This document shows, one piece after another, positions 27,751 to 37,601 of a stretch of DNA of 64,000 bases. The stretch spans positions 1 to 64,000 of the forward strand of contig CAWAVV010000035.1 in the NCBI GenBank assembly GCA_963785565.1, read 5' to 3'. How positions within the stretch are numbered: position 1 is the stretch's first letter; each line of letters begins with the position of its first letter. The translations under genes and the position numbers were made by a program. The notes below the pieces were generated by a model that searched no databases, was not told where the DNA came from, and saw only the letters and a list, made by a program, of their open reading frames with translations. This stretch comes from AP-15 sp963785565 (GTDB taxonomy: Bacteria > Pseudomonadota > Alphaproteobacteria > ATCC43930 > CGMCC-115725).

Positions 27751-29043
27751 CCACGCTGTTCGAAAACCAGGCGCCGCGGCCGCTCGCCGACGGCTGCGGC
27801 CGAAAAGCCTCGCCGAGGTCGTCGGCCAGGATCATCTGCTGGGTCCGGACGGCCCGATCGGACGCATGGTGGCGAGCCGGCAGCTGTCCTCGATGATCCT
27901 GTGGGGCCCCCCGGCTGCGGCAAGACCACGATCGCGCGGCTGTTGGCGCACGGCACCGACCTCCATTTCGAACCGTTGTCGGCGGTCTTTTCCGGGGTTG
28001 CCGATCTGCGCAAGGTGTTCGATGCGGCCAGGAAGCGGCGCGAGATGGGCCACGGCACGCTCCTCTTCGTTGACGAGATCCACCGCTTCAACCGCGCCCA
28101 GCAGGACGCCTTTCTGCCGGTGGTCGAGGACGGCACCGTGGTGCTGGTCGGGGCCACGACCGAGAACCCGTCTTTCGAGCTGATCGGGGCGTTGCTGTCG
28201 CGGGCCCAGGTGCTGGTCTTGCGCCGGCTCGGCGACGACGACCTCGAAACCCTGCTGCGGCGGGCCGAGGACGCGCTCGGCCGTAAGCTGCCGCTGACCG
28301 ACGACGCCCGCACTGCGCTGCGCGCAATGGCCGATGGCGACGGCCGCTTTCTGCTCAACCTCGTCGAGGAGGTCGCCCGCCTGCCTCCAGGCGCTATGCT
28401 GGGACCGACAGAGCTCGCGCGCCTGGTCCAGCAGCGCGCCCCGCTCTACGACAAGGCGCAGGAGGGCCATTACAATCTGATCAGCGCGTTGCACAAATCC
28501 CTGCGCGGCTCGGACACAGATGCGGCGCTTTATTGGCTCGCGCGCATGCTGGCCGGTGGCGAAGACCCGATCTACATCTTGCGCCGGCTGACCCGCGCCG
28601 CGGTCGAGGATATCGGGCTCGCCGATCCGCAGGCGGTGGTGCAGGCGCTGGCGGCATGGGACACATACGACCGGCTGGGCTCACCCGAAGGCGAGTTGGC
28701 GATCGCCCAATGCGTGATCTATCTGGCGACCGCGCCGAAATCGAACGCGGCCTATACGGCCTTTGGCGAAGCCCAACAGATGGCGCGCGAGACCGGCTCG
28801 TTGATGCCGCCGATGCACATTCTGAATGCCCCGACACGGCTGATGCGCAATCTCGGTTACGGCAAGGGCTATGTTTACGACCATGCCACCGAGGAAGGCT
28901 TCTCAGGCCAGAACTATTTCCCGGACGGGACCGCGCGCCGCACCTTCTACCGGCCGGGCGAACGCGGCTTCGAGCGCGAAGTCAAAAAGCGCCTCGATTA
29001 TTGGGGCAAGCTGCGCGAGCGCGCGGCCGGACCGCCACCATGA
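27747..29043 (+). pseudogene. rarA: Replication-associated recombination AAA+ ATPase RarA/MgsA, frame broken twice near the N-terminus
   Basis: RarA is a clamp-loader-like AAA+ ATPase acting at stalled replication forks. The ATG at 27747 overlaps the lipB stop and begins MTTLFENQAPRPLAD. The frame then changes near 27786 (RLRPKSLAEVVGQDHLLGP follows in another frame) and again near 27911 inside the P-loop, where WGPP meets GCGKTTIARLL. From there the frame is open to 29043, with DEIHRFNRAQQDAFLP (Walker B), GATTENPSFE (sensor 1) and the family C-terminus YGKGYVYDHATEEGFSGQ. Adding one base at each break gives 432 residues. As written, no intact P-loop is made. It overlaps the pseudouridine synthase start by an ATGA. 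Confidence 0.9.
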
Positions 29044-30032
29044 CCAACTCCGTCGAGACCGTAACCGTCGGTGGCGAGGACGGGCCGGTTCGCATTGATC
29101 GCTGGTTCAAGCGCCATTATCCGGCGCTGGCCCATGGCCGGCTCGAAAAACTGCTGCGCACCGGACAGATTCGGGTCGACGGCAAACGCGCCAAATCGGG
29201 CGACCGGGTGATGCCCGGCCAGGCGATCCGCATCCCGCCGCTAGATGCAGCGCCATCGTCCGCGGCATCCGCCGCGCCGCGGCCGTTGCTCCCCGCCGAC
29301 GAAGCGATGCTGCGGAACGCGATCCTGCACCAAGACGAGGCGGTCATCGTGATCAACAAGCCGCCCGGCCTGGCGGTTCAGGGCGGGACCCGGTCCGAGC
29401 GCCATCTCGATGGTTTGTTGGACGCGCTCCGCTTTGGCCATGCCGAACGGCCGAAGCTTGTTCATCGGCTCGACAAGGATACCAGCGGCGTTCTGGTGAT
29501 CGCCCGCAGCGCCGTGGCGGCGGCGTTTCTGACCCGGGCCTTTCGCGAAAGGACGACGCGAAAGATCTATTGGGCGCTGGCGGTCGGTGTCCCGAAACCG
29601 CCGCAAGGGCGTATCGCTCTGGCGCTCGCCAAGCGCTCCGGCCAGGGTGGCGAACGCGTCCGCGCCGACCCCGACGAGGGCAAGCACGCGGTCACCTATT
29701 ACCGCGTCGTCGACAGCGTCGGCGAGCGGGTGAGCTGGCTTGCCCTGCTGCCGGTCACCGGGCGCACGCACCAGCTGCGCGCCCATTGCGCCGCGATCGG
29801 CGCCCCGCTTCTCGGCGACGGCAAATACGGAGGCGCCGCCACGCACCTCGCCGGGCCGCCGGGCGCGCGGCGGCTTCATCTGCATGCGCGCGCGCTCTCG
29901 ATCCCGCACCCGCATGGCGGAATTCTGAAGATAGCCGCACCGCTGCCGTCGCACATGCGGCAGAGCTGGGAATTCTTCGGCTTTTCCGCCGATGTCGAGG
30001 ATCCATTTTCCGGACTGGATCTGCCGGAATGA
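29040..30032 (+). CDS. RluC/RluD-family pseudouridine synthase
   Basis: 330 residues. An N-terminal S4 domain (RIDRWFKRHYP, then LRTGQIRVDGKRAKSGDRV) precedes the catalytic domain. The catalytic Asp lies in VHRLDKDTSGVLVIARS; other family motifs are VINKPPGLAVQGGT, PVTGRTHQLRAH and PLLGDGKYGG. The RluC-like group modifies 23S rRNA uridines at helices near the peptidyl centre; the exact sites cannot be read from sequence. ATG 29040 overlaps the rarA stop and the gene's stop overlaps the ATP12 start, so the row is tightly coupled. Confidence 0.93.
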   Translation: MTNSVETVTVGGEDGPVRIDRWFKRHYPALAHGRLEKLLRTGQIRVDGKRAKSGDRVMPGQAIRIPPLDAAPSSAASAAPRPLLPADEAMLRNAILHQDEAVIVINKPPGLAVQGGTRSERHLDGLLDALRFGHAERPKLVHRLDKDTSGVLVIARSAVAAAFLTRAFRERTTRKIYWALAVGVPKPPQGRIALALAKRSGQGGERVRADPDEGKHAVTYYRVVDSVGERVSWLALLPVTGRTHQLRAHCAAIGAPLLGDGKYGGAATHLAGPPGARRLHLHARALSIPHPHGGILKIAAPLPSHMRQSWEFFGFSADVEDPFSGLDLPE

Positions 30033-30763
30033 AGCGCTTCTATCAACAGACCGGGATCGTGCCGGCGGCAGGCGGTTATGGGGTCGCTCTCGACGGCAAA
30101 CCGATCAAAACCCCGGCAAAGCAGCCTCTGGTCGTGCCGACCGCCGCACTCGCCGGCGCGATCGCTGCCGAATGGGAGGCTCAGCAAGGGGAGATTCGTC
30201 CGGCTCAAATGCCGCTGACCCGATTGGCCAGCACCGCGATCGATCGGGTGGCGCCGCAGCGCGAAGCAATCGTGCAGCAGATCGCCGATTACGCCGGGAC
30301 CGATCTGGTCTGCTACCGGGCGGTACATCCGCCGGAGCTGGCGATACGCCAGCATGCGGTGTGGCAGCCGCTGGCCGATTGGGCGGCGCTGCGCTACGAC
30401 GCTCCGCTCGAGATCGCCGCGGGAGTCATCCCGAAACCCCAGCCGCAGGCGAGCCTGCGCGCCTTTGCCGCCGCGGTCGCCGAACAGAATGATTTCGCGC
30501 TTGCCGCGTTGCATCTGGCGACCGGCGCCTGCGGCTCGCTGGTCATCGCACTGGCGCTGATCGAGGGCCGTCTCGACGCAGCCGAGGCCTTCGCGGCCTC
30601 GCAGCTCGACGAAAGCTTTCAGATCGAAGCCTGGGGCGAGGATCCGGAGCAAGCCCAGCGTCGGGCAGCCCTGGCCGAAGACATCGCTGCGGCGGCGCGG
30701 TTTCTGGCGCTGTTGCGTGCGTCGACCGGACGGGTAGCTTATCACTTCGCTTCGAGCAGGTGA
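30029..30763 (+). CDS. ATP12-family F1-ATPase assembly chaperone
   Basis: 244 residues. ATP12 proteins bind free F1 alpha subunit during ATP synthase assembly in mitochondria and alphaproteobacteria. Family features include MKRFYQQTG at the start, GYGVALDGKPIKTPAKQPLV, AEWEAQQGEIRPAQMPLTRL, the conserved Glu/Asp-rich end in LDESFQIEAWGEDPEQAQRR and a helical C-terminus. It overlaps the preceding gene by four bases and ends 22 bases inside the convergent methyltransferase gene. Confidence 0.93.
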   Translation: MKRFYQQTGIVPAAGGYGVALDGKPIKTPAKQPLVVPTAALAGAIAAEWEAQQGEIRPAQMPLTRLASTAIDRVAPQREAIVQQIADYAGTDLVCYRAVHPPELAIRQHAVWQPLADWAALRYDAPLEIAAGVIPKPQPQASLRAFAAAVAEQNDFALAALHLATGACGSLVIALALIEGRLDAAEAFAASQLDESFQIEAWGEDPEQAQRRAALAEDIAAAARFLALLRASTGRVAYHFASSR

Positions 30764-31560
30764 AAGACCGACCGGCAATGCTCGGTAAAATCTCGCGTGA
30801 CGATCGACCAGCCGCAGCTGTCGAGCCGGTCCTCCCAGACCCGCAGCGAATAATTCCGGTATCCGACTTCCCACTGGTGTCCACCCGGCGGTTCGACCGC
30901 GAACCGCTTTCGCCACAGCAATTTCTTCATCGAAAAATATTGACGAAATGTGGTCCGGTTCAGATAGACGTCGAGTGATACTTGGAACGCCATATAGGGG
31001 ACCGAGACGATCAGGTATCTGGCGCCGCTCGCTCGGAAGGTCGACAGGACCGGCCCGACGCGCGACCAATCGATGTGTTCGAGCGTTTCGCAGCATAGGA
31101 TCGCGTCATATCCGGCGATTCTCATTGGTGTGCAGCTCGCAGATGTTCGCCACAGCAATTTCTTCATCGAAAAATATTGACGAAATGAGGTGCGGTTCAG
31201 ATAGACGTCGAGCGATACCTGAAACCCCATATAGGGGACCGAGACGATCAAGTATCTGGCGCCGCTCGCTCGGAAGGTCGACAGGACCGGCCCGACGCGC
31301 TGCCAATCGATATGTTCGAGCGTTTCGCAGCACAAGATCGCGTCATAGCCGGCGATCTCTTCGCTGCGCAGATCGCAGATGTCTCTTTCAAGATGCGGCA
31401 CGTCCGGATAGGCGAACGCGCGCGGCGCCCGGTCGAGAGTGTGAACATCGTACCCGACATTGACCAATAGGCTGGTGACCAGCCCGAGCGCCGGTCCGAC
31501 TTCCAGGACCTTTTGGCAATCGATCGTGCCGAGCAAATGAAGCTGCATCCATTGCTGCAC
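30742..31560 (-). CDS. SAM-dependent methyltransferase with a 79-codon internal tandem duplication
   Basis: A class I methyltransferase: KVLEVGPALGLVTSLLVNVG is the SAM-binding motif I, and YDAILCCETLEHIDW is the post-I/motif II region. That segment and the next 55 residues (RVGPVLSTFRASGARYLIVS to SMKKLLWR) then occur a second time, joined by TSASCTPMR, before the normal C-terminus. The first open start is GTG 31560. Family-like residues continue upstream in the same frame (NFFSRQDWNAYYSRKR) with no start codon, while ATGs at 31654 and 31661 lie in other frames. A one-base shift near 31640 is therefore likely. With a duplicated core and a doubtful start, activity is questionable. Confidence 0.75.
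   Translation of the reverse strand: MQQWMQLHLLGTIDCQKVLEVGPALGLVTSLLVNVGYDVHTLDRAPRAFAYPDVPHLERDICDLRSEEIAGYDAILCCETLEHIDWQRVGPVLSTFRASGARYLIVSVPYMGFQVSLDVYLNRTSFRQYFSMKKLLWRTSASCTPMRIAGYDAILCCETLEHIDWSRVGPVLSTFRASGARYLIVSVPYMAFQVSLDVYLNRTTFRQYFSMKKLLWRKRFAVEPPGGHQWEVGYRNYSLRVWEDRLDSCGWSIVTRDFTEHCRSVFHLLEAK
30909..31382. repeat. Direct tandem repeat, two copies of 237 bp
   Basis: Copy one spans 30909-31145 and copy two 31146-31382, offset by exactly 237 bases. The copies match closely but not perfectly: only three of about 70 encoded residues differ over the conserved part, and the last 30 bases or so of each unit are more diverged. The length is a multiple of three, so the methyltransferase frame stays open. 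Confidence 0.9.
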
Positions 31561-31693
31561 GATTCGCTTCCGCGAGTAGTAGGCGTTCCAATCCTGCCGG
31601 GAAAAGAAATTGCCCGCTTTCCATTTCCCGATGTTGGAGATCGATCGTCGTCATCGTTCAAGCGCCGATGCCGCGCGCATCTCAGTCTCTAGC

Positions 31694-32110
31694 CTACGCA
31701 CTGACCGGTTTTTCGGCGCCCTGTTCGGCCCGGAACTCCGCAAACACTTTGCTCGCCACCATCAGCAACTCGCGGATGATCGGCACGCCGACATAGCCGG
31801 ACAGGTGCAGCAACGCTTCGGTCAATTCCTCCTCGGTCCAACCCTGGCGCAACGCCATGCGCAGATGCAGCGCAAGTTCGGGCTCGCGCCCGGTGGTCGT
31901 GTCCGAAATCACGCAGATCAGCGCGCGGGTCTTCAGATCGAGCCCGGGCCGCGTCCACAGCGCGCCGAACACGGTTTCGGTGGCGACGTCGATGAACTTC
32001 TTCATGACCGGGTCGCTGTAGATCTCGCGGGCAGAACGTTCGACCGCCGCATCGCCCATCAACCGGCGACGCATCGCCGCCCCTTTTTGATAAAGCTCGC
32101 TCTCCGCCAT
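31694..32110 (-). CDS. Carboxymuconolactone decarboxylase-like protein (gamma-CMD type)
   Basis: 138 residues, the classical small CMD size. SDPVMKKFIDVATETVFGAL and LDLKTRALICVISDTTTGRE lead to LALHLRMALRQGWTEEELTE and LHLSGYVGVPIIRELLMVA, the pattern of 4-carboxymuconolactone decarboxylases. The AhpD CxxC pair is absent. ATG 32110 has AGGACG just upstream; the open frame further upstream has no support. It is divergent from pccB. The substrate is unknown; aromatic lactone decarboxylation would be the family's known reaction. Confidence 0.85.
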   Translation of the reverse strand: MAESELYQKGAAMRRRLMGDAAVERSAREIYSDPVMKKFIDVATETVFGALWTRPGLDLKTRALICVISDTTTGREPELALHLRMALRQGWTEEELTEALLHLSGYVGVPIIRELLMVASKVFAEFRAEQGAEKPVSA

Positions 32111-32264
32111 CGTCCTGACCTCGATCCGTTGGTTCTCGACGCGCCGGCAATTCTGCGCTTGATCGCCGTCGCCGAACAAGCTGCACAAAGGTCGAACCCG
32201 ACTGCGGGTCTGGTCGCGGCGCACCGGTTGATGCTATCTCGCCGGTTCATTGTCGCGAGGCGCC

Positions 32265-33797
32265 ATGGACAACATTCTCGACCGCCTGGAAGAAAAGCGG
32301 ATAGCGGCGCGGGCGGGCGGCGGCGCCCAGCGGGTCGAAGCCCAGCACCGCCGCGGCAAACTGACCGCGCGCGAGCGGCTTGAGCTTTTGCTCGACGCCG
32401 ATTCGTTCGAGGAATGGGACATGTTTGTCGAGCACCGCAGCCATGATTTCGGCATCGACCAGCACAAGGTCCCGGGCGACGGGGTCGTCACCGGCTACGG
32501 CACGGTCAACGGTCGCCTGGTTTTTGTGTTCAGTCAGGATTTCACCGTGTTCGGCGGTTCGCTCAGCGAGGCGCATGCCGAAAAGATCTGCAAGATCATG
32601 GACCAGGCGATGAATGTCGGGGCGCCGGTGATCGGGCTCAACGATTCGGGCGGAGCGCGCATCCAGGACGGGGTGGCCTCGCTTGCCGGCTACGCCGAAG
32701 TGTTCGAACGCAACGTGCTGGCCTCGGGCGTCGTGCCACAGGTGTCGATGATCATGGGGCCATGCGCCGGGGGTGCGGTCTATTCGCCGGCGATGACCGA
32801 TTTCATCTTCATGGTCAAGGACACGTCCTACTTGTTCGTGACCGGGCCCGAAGTGGTCCGGACGGTCACGCACGAGACGGTGACACAAGAGGAATTGGGC
32901 GGCGCCGTCACCCATACGACGCGCTCGGGGGTCGCCGACCTCGCCTTTGAGAACGATGTCGAGGCGCTGATCGAGCTGCGCCGGTTCATCGATTTTCTGC
33001 CGGCATCGAACCGCGTCCAACCGCCATTGCGGCCGACTGCCGATCCGCGCGACCGGATCGAGCCTTCGCTCGACACCCTGGTTCCGAGCAATCCGAACAG
33101 GCCTTACGACATCAAGGAGCTGATCCTCAAGACCGTCGACGAAGGCGATTTCTTTGAAATCCAGCCGAATTTCGCCCGCAACATCATCGTTGGGTTCGCG
33201 CGTATGGAAGGATCGACGATCGGCATCGTCGCCAATCAGCCGATGGTGCTGGCCGGCTGTCTCGACATCGACAGCGCCCGCAAGGCGGCGCGCTTTGTGC
33301 GTTTTTGCGACTGCTTCAACATCCCGATCGTGACCTTTGTCGATGTGCCCGGATTTTTGCCGGGAACCGCTCAGGAATATGGCGGCATCATCAAGCACGG
33401 CGCCAAGCTGTTGTTCGCGTTCGCCGAGGCGACCGTGCCTAAGGTGACCCTGATCACCCGTAAGGCCTATGGCGGCGCCTATGACGTGATGAGCTCAAAG
33501 CATCTGCGCGGTGATCTCAATTTCGCCTGGCCCTCGGCCGAGATCGCGGTGATGGGGCCGAAGGGTGCGGTCGAGATCATCTTTCGCGCCGATCTCGGCG
33601 ACGCCGCGGCGATCGAGGCGCGCACCGAGGAATATCGCGAGAAATTCGCCAATCCGTTCGTCGCCGCCAGCCGTGGCTTTATCGACGACGTGATCCAGCC
33701 GCACGACACCAGGCGGCGCCTCTGCCGCGCGCTCGCCATGCTGCGCGGCAAGCATCTGACCAACCCGCCCAAAAAGCACGACAACATCCCGCTGTGA
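32265..33797 (+). CDS. pccB: Propionyl-CoA carboxylase beta subunit (carboxyltransferase)
   Basis: 510 residues, full length. It transfers carboxylate from biotin to propionyl-CoA (or a related acyl-CoA) giving methylmalonyl-CoA. Two crotonase-like halves are visible: the N-terminal acyl-CoA site has FSQDFTVFGGSLSEAHAEKI and GLNDSGGARIQDGVASLAG; the biotin half has FVDVPGFLPGTAQEYGGIIK, KAYGGAYDVMSSKHLRGD and IAVMGPKGAVEI. The C-terminus KKHDNIPL is typical of PccB. ATG 32265 is preferred over 32250. The biotin-carrying partner lies about 490 bases downstream, beyond an unrelated-looking insert. Confidence 0.95.
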   Translation: MDNILDRLEEKRIAARAGGGAQRVEAQHRRGKLTARERLELLLDADSFEEWDMFVEHRSHDFGIDQHKVPGDGVVTGYGTVNGRLVFVFSQDFTVFGGSLSEAHAEKICKIMDQAMNVGAPVIGLNDSGGARIQDGVASLAGYAEVFERNVLASGVVPQVSMIMGPCAGGAVYSPAMTDFIFMVKDTSYLFVTGPEVVRTVTHETVTQEELGGAVTHTTRSGVADLAFENDVEALIELRRFIDFLPASNRVQPPLRPTADPRDRIEPSLDTLVPSNPNRPYDIKELILKTVDEGDFFEIQPNFARNIIVGFARMEGSTIGIVANQPMVLAGCLDIDSARKAARFVRFCDCFNIPIVTFVDVPGFLPGTAQEYGGIIKHGAKLLFAFAEATVPKVTLITRKAYGGAYDVMSSKHLRGDLNFAWPSAEIAVMGPKGAVEIIFRADLGDAAAIEARTEEYREKFANPFVAASRGFIDDVIQPHDTRRRLCRALAMLRGKHLTNPPKKHDNIPL

Positions 33798-34287
33798 TGA
33801 CCCAGATTTCATGGGCTATCGGAACCAGGACGCTTGATCCGCAGCCATCCGGGTCTGATGCGGAGGTGAAAAGTGCCTATCCTCGATGACGTTCTACCGG
33901 ATTCGGCGAGACGGTAGAAGCGGCTCAGCTCCTCGACAGAGCTTGGAACGATGCTATCTTATAGTCCGCGCCATCGAGGCAAATCTAGATCTCAGCGGCA
34001 TTCAACGCGCGCTTTTGATATTTTCCAATCGATTGATCGTACACACGTTCGGCCAATCCTCAACGGCTTAAGAAGTAAAACTCGGTCGCTCGAATGTCTT
34101 AGAGAACTCGCTTTGCGACGCACTCCATGCTACGCAATGGTCTTTTACATTACTTCTATCGTAGACACAATTCCGAAGGACTTCCGATAGCTGAGCTCCC
34201 TGAAGACGATCTCGATTGCCGAAAGATCTGCGCCGCGCCTGTTCAACCCAGCTACGTCGGCCATGGTTCAGCACGCTTTGTCCCTCA
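33798..34287 (+). other. AT-richer, gene-poor insert between pccB and pccA
   Basis: This 490-base stretch is clearly less G/C-rich than its surroundings from about 33,940 to 34,190. A near-perfect GGAGGTGAAAA precedes a GTG at 33872, but that frame stops after 14 codons; an adjacent frame continues with GFGETVEAAQLLDRAWNDAIL before a stop. Other short frames (33886-34071, 33951-34190) show no recognised family. No inverted repeats or target duplications were evident. It may be a decayed small gene or a remnant of acquired DNA. Confidence 0.5.
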
Positions 34288-36274
34288 ATGTTCCGCAAAA
34301 TCCTGATCGCCAATCGCGGCGAGATCGCCTGCCGTGTGATCCGCACCGCGCGGCGGATGGGGATCGCCACGGTCGCGGTCTATTCGGATGCCGACGCCGA
34401 GGCGCTTCACGTGCGCATGGCCGACGAAGCGATCCGGATCGGACCGCCGCCGTCGGCCGAAAGCTATCTGCGGATTGACCGGATCGTCGAAGCCTGCCGC
34501 GCGAGCGGCGCCGAGGCGGTTCATCCGGGGTACGGGTTTCTGTCGGAGAACGTGGCGTTCGCGAGCGCGCTCGCCGAGGCCGGTATTGTGTTTGTCGGGC
34601 CCGGACCCAAAGCGATCGCGGCGATGGGCGACAAGATCGAATCGAAAAAGCTCGCCCAGCGCCGCCGGAGTTACGACCGTGCCCGGGCATCTCGACATCG
34701 TTCCCGATGCCGAGAGCGCGGTCAGGATAGCGCGCGACATCGGCTATCCGGTCATGATCAAGGCGTCGGCCGGCGGCGGCGGCAAGGGGATGCGCATCGC
34801 CGCCTCAGACGAGGAGGCGCGCGACGGGTTTCGCGCCGCCACGGGCGAGGCGAAGTCCAGTTTCGCCGACGACCGCATCTTTATCGAAAAATATATCGAG
34901 GAGCCGCGGCATATCGAGATCCAGGTTCTGGGCGATGCGCACGGCAACATCGTCTATCTCGGCGAGCGCGAATGCTCGATCCAGCGGCGGCATCAAAAAG
35001 TCATCGAGGAGGCGCCGAGCCCGTTCCTCGACGATTCGACGCGCGAGGCGATGGGCCGGCAGGCGGTGGCGCTGGCCCGCGCCGTCGATTACCGCTCGGC
35101 CGGCACGGTCGAGTTCATCGTCGATCGCCAGCGCAATTTCTATTTTCTCGAAATGAACACACGATTGCAGGTCGAGCATCCGGTGACCGAGCTGGTCACC
35201 GGGCTCGACCTCGTCGAACTGATGCTGCGCATCGCCGCCGGCGAGAAGCTGCCATTTGTTCAAGAGGACATCCGGCTCGACGGTTGGGCGATCGAGGCGC
35301 GCATATACGCCGAGGACCCGACGCGCGGCTTTCTGCCCTCGACCGGCCGTCTCGTCCGTTATTTGCCGCCGAGCGGGGAGGGGCTGCGGCTCGATGACGG
35401 CGTCTTCGAGGGCGCCGATATCAGCGTCTATTACGATCCGATGATCGCCAAGCTCTCGGCATATGGCGCCGACCGCGACACCGCGCTCGACCGTCTGTGC
35501 GCCGCCCTCGACGGCTTCTATATCAGCGGCGTCCAAAACAACGCGGCCTTTTTGGCTGCGATCGCCGCCAAACCGCGTTTTCGCGCGGGGGCGCTGTCGA
35601 CAAACTTCATCACCGATGAATTCCCCGGCGGGTTCGCGCCTCCCGCCGATTTTGTCGAGCCCGACCGAATTATCCTGCTTGCCGCCGCGCTCGCAGGACG
35701 CCGCGTCCGCGAGGGCGAGACCGCGATCGACGGCAAACTCGCCGGGGGCGGCGGCGAAATTCCCGAGCAATGGACGATCCTGCTCGACGGCGCGCCGCAC
35801 TCGGCGTTGGTGCGGCCAGAGGGCAGCGATTACGCGGTCGAGTTCGGCGAGACGCGCCAGGTCGCAAGGACCGATTGGCAGCCGGGCCAAGCCTTGTTGC
35901 ATGTGTGGATCGAGGCGCATATCGCGACCGTGCAGATCGAACGGCTGCCGGGTGCGGAGTTTCGCCTCGTGCATGGCGGCGTCATCCGCCGGGCGCAAGT
36001 GCTGTCGCCGCGCGCCGCCGAGCTTTCGGCACTGATGCCGCGGAGGAAGGCTGCGGATACCTCGCGGCTGCTGCTGTCGCCGATGCCGGGTCTGCTTTCT
36101 TCGGTCGCGGTGGCGCCGGGTCAGGAGGTCAAGGCCGGCGAGCCGCTCGCGATCGTCGAGGCAATGAAGATGGAGAACGTGCTGCGCGCCGACCGCGATG
36201 GGCGCATCGCCAAGATTCGCGCCAAACCCGGAGACAGCCTTGCCGTCGACGAGGTGATCCTCGAATTCGAGTGA
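34288..36274 (+). pseudogene. pccA: Propionyl-CoA carboxylase alpha subunit (biotin carboxylase/BCCP), frame broken by one extra base
   Basis: The biotin carboxylase domain begins FRKILIANRGEIACRVIRTA and continues through HPGYGFLSENVAFASALAEA. Near 34660, just after SKKLAQ, the frame is lost. It resumes in another frame as AAGVTTVPGHLDIVPDAES, then the ATP-grasp loop KASAGGGGKGMRI, HIEIQVLGD, EMNTRLQVEHPVTE, and at the C-terminus the biotin lysine in VEAMKMENV. Removing one base (CAGCGCC to CAGGCC) gives 661 residues, the normal length. It charges biotin with bicarbonate and ATP for PccB. As written neither half is functional alone, although the second frame retains much of the enzyme. Confidence 0.92.
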
Positions 36275-36308
36275 GACGCTGCCGGGCTAGGGTGGCGCGT
36301 GCTCTGCG

Positions 36309-37154
<846 letters not shown>

Positions 37155-37259
37155 GGTTGTCCTCTGTTTCGCATACACTAAACTTGCACGAATACCTGTA
37201 GCAGGGGCCGAGCGAATTCTCCCTGGGTGGATCGGCGTTCGCCGGCTATTTTGGCGCCG

Positions 37260-37535
37260 ATGAAAACCGTTCGGCTACTGATCGCTGGTAAGGTTCAGGG
37301 TGTCGGCTATCGAGCTTGGGCGACACGCATCGCGGTTTCTCTCGGGCTGCGCGGCTGGCTGCGCAACCGCACGGACGGAACGGTCGAACTGTTGGCGACC
37401 GGTGAGGAAGATGCTGTTGCGGCAATGACCGAAGCTTGTCGCCGCGGCCCCTCCGACGCTCGCGTCAACTCGATCGACATACTCGAGGCCGAGGATCCCG
37501 GCAACGCCGGCTTTACGGTGCGGGAAACAGCTTAA
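37260..37535 (+). CDS. Acylphosphatase
   Basis: 91 residues. It hydrolyses acyl phosphates to carboxylate and phosphate. The signature VQGVGYRAWA contains the phosphate-binding Arg, and GWLRNRTDGTVELLATG contains the catalytic Asn. The start is ATG 37260; an in-frame ATG at 37227 would add 11 unsupported residues. It is convergent with rplQ. Confidence 0.93.
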   Translation: MKTVRLLIAGKVQGVGYRAWATRIAVSLGLRGWLRNRTDGTVELLATGEEDAVAAMTEACRRGPSDARVNSIDILEAEDPGNAGFTVRETA

Positions 37536-37552
37536 GACCCTCCAAGAGGGCC
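37536..37552. terminator. Small hairpin between acylphosphatase and rplQ
   Basis: GACCCTC and GAGGGCC flank a three-base loop, forming a 7-bp stem with one G-U pair, between two convergent genes. On the minus strand the stem is followed by TTAAG only, so it is at best a weak intrinsic terminator for the ribosomal operon. Confidence 0.3.
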
Positions 37553-37601
37553 GCTATGGGGCCTCCTCAAAGGACAACCCTGTGATCGTCCAACCGCGGT
37601 G

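Noticed and set aside
30909..31382. CRISPR array or minisatellite
   Set aside because: Only two long, in-frame copies without spacers; it is a gene-internal duplication.
33798..34287. Complete insertion sequence or toxin-antitoxin pair between pccB and pccA
   Set aside because: No transposase motif, terminal inverted repeats, target duplication or complete small gene pair could be seen.
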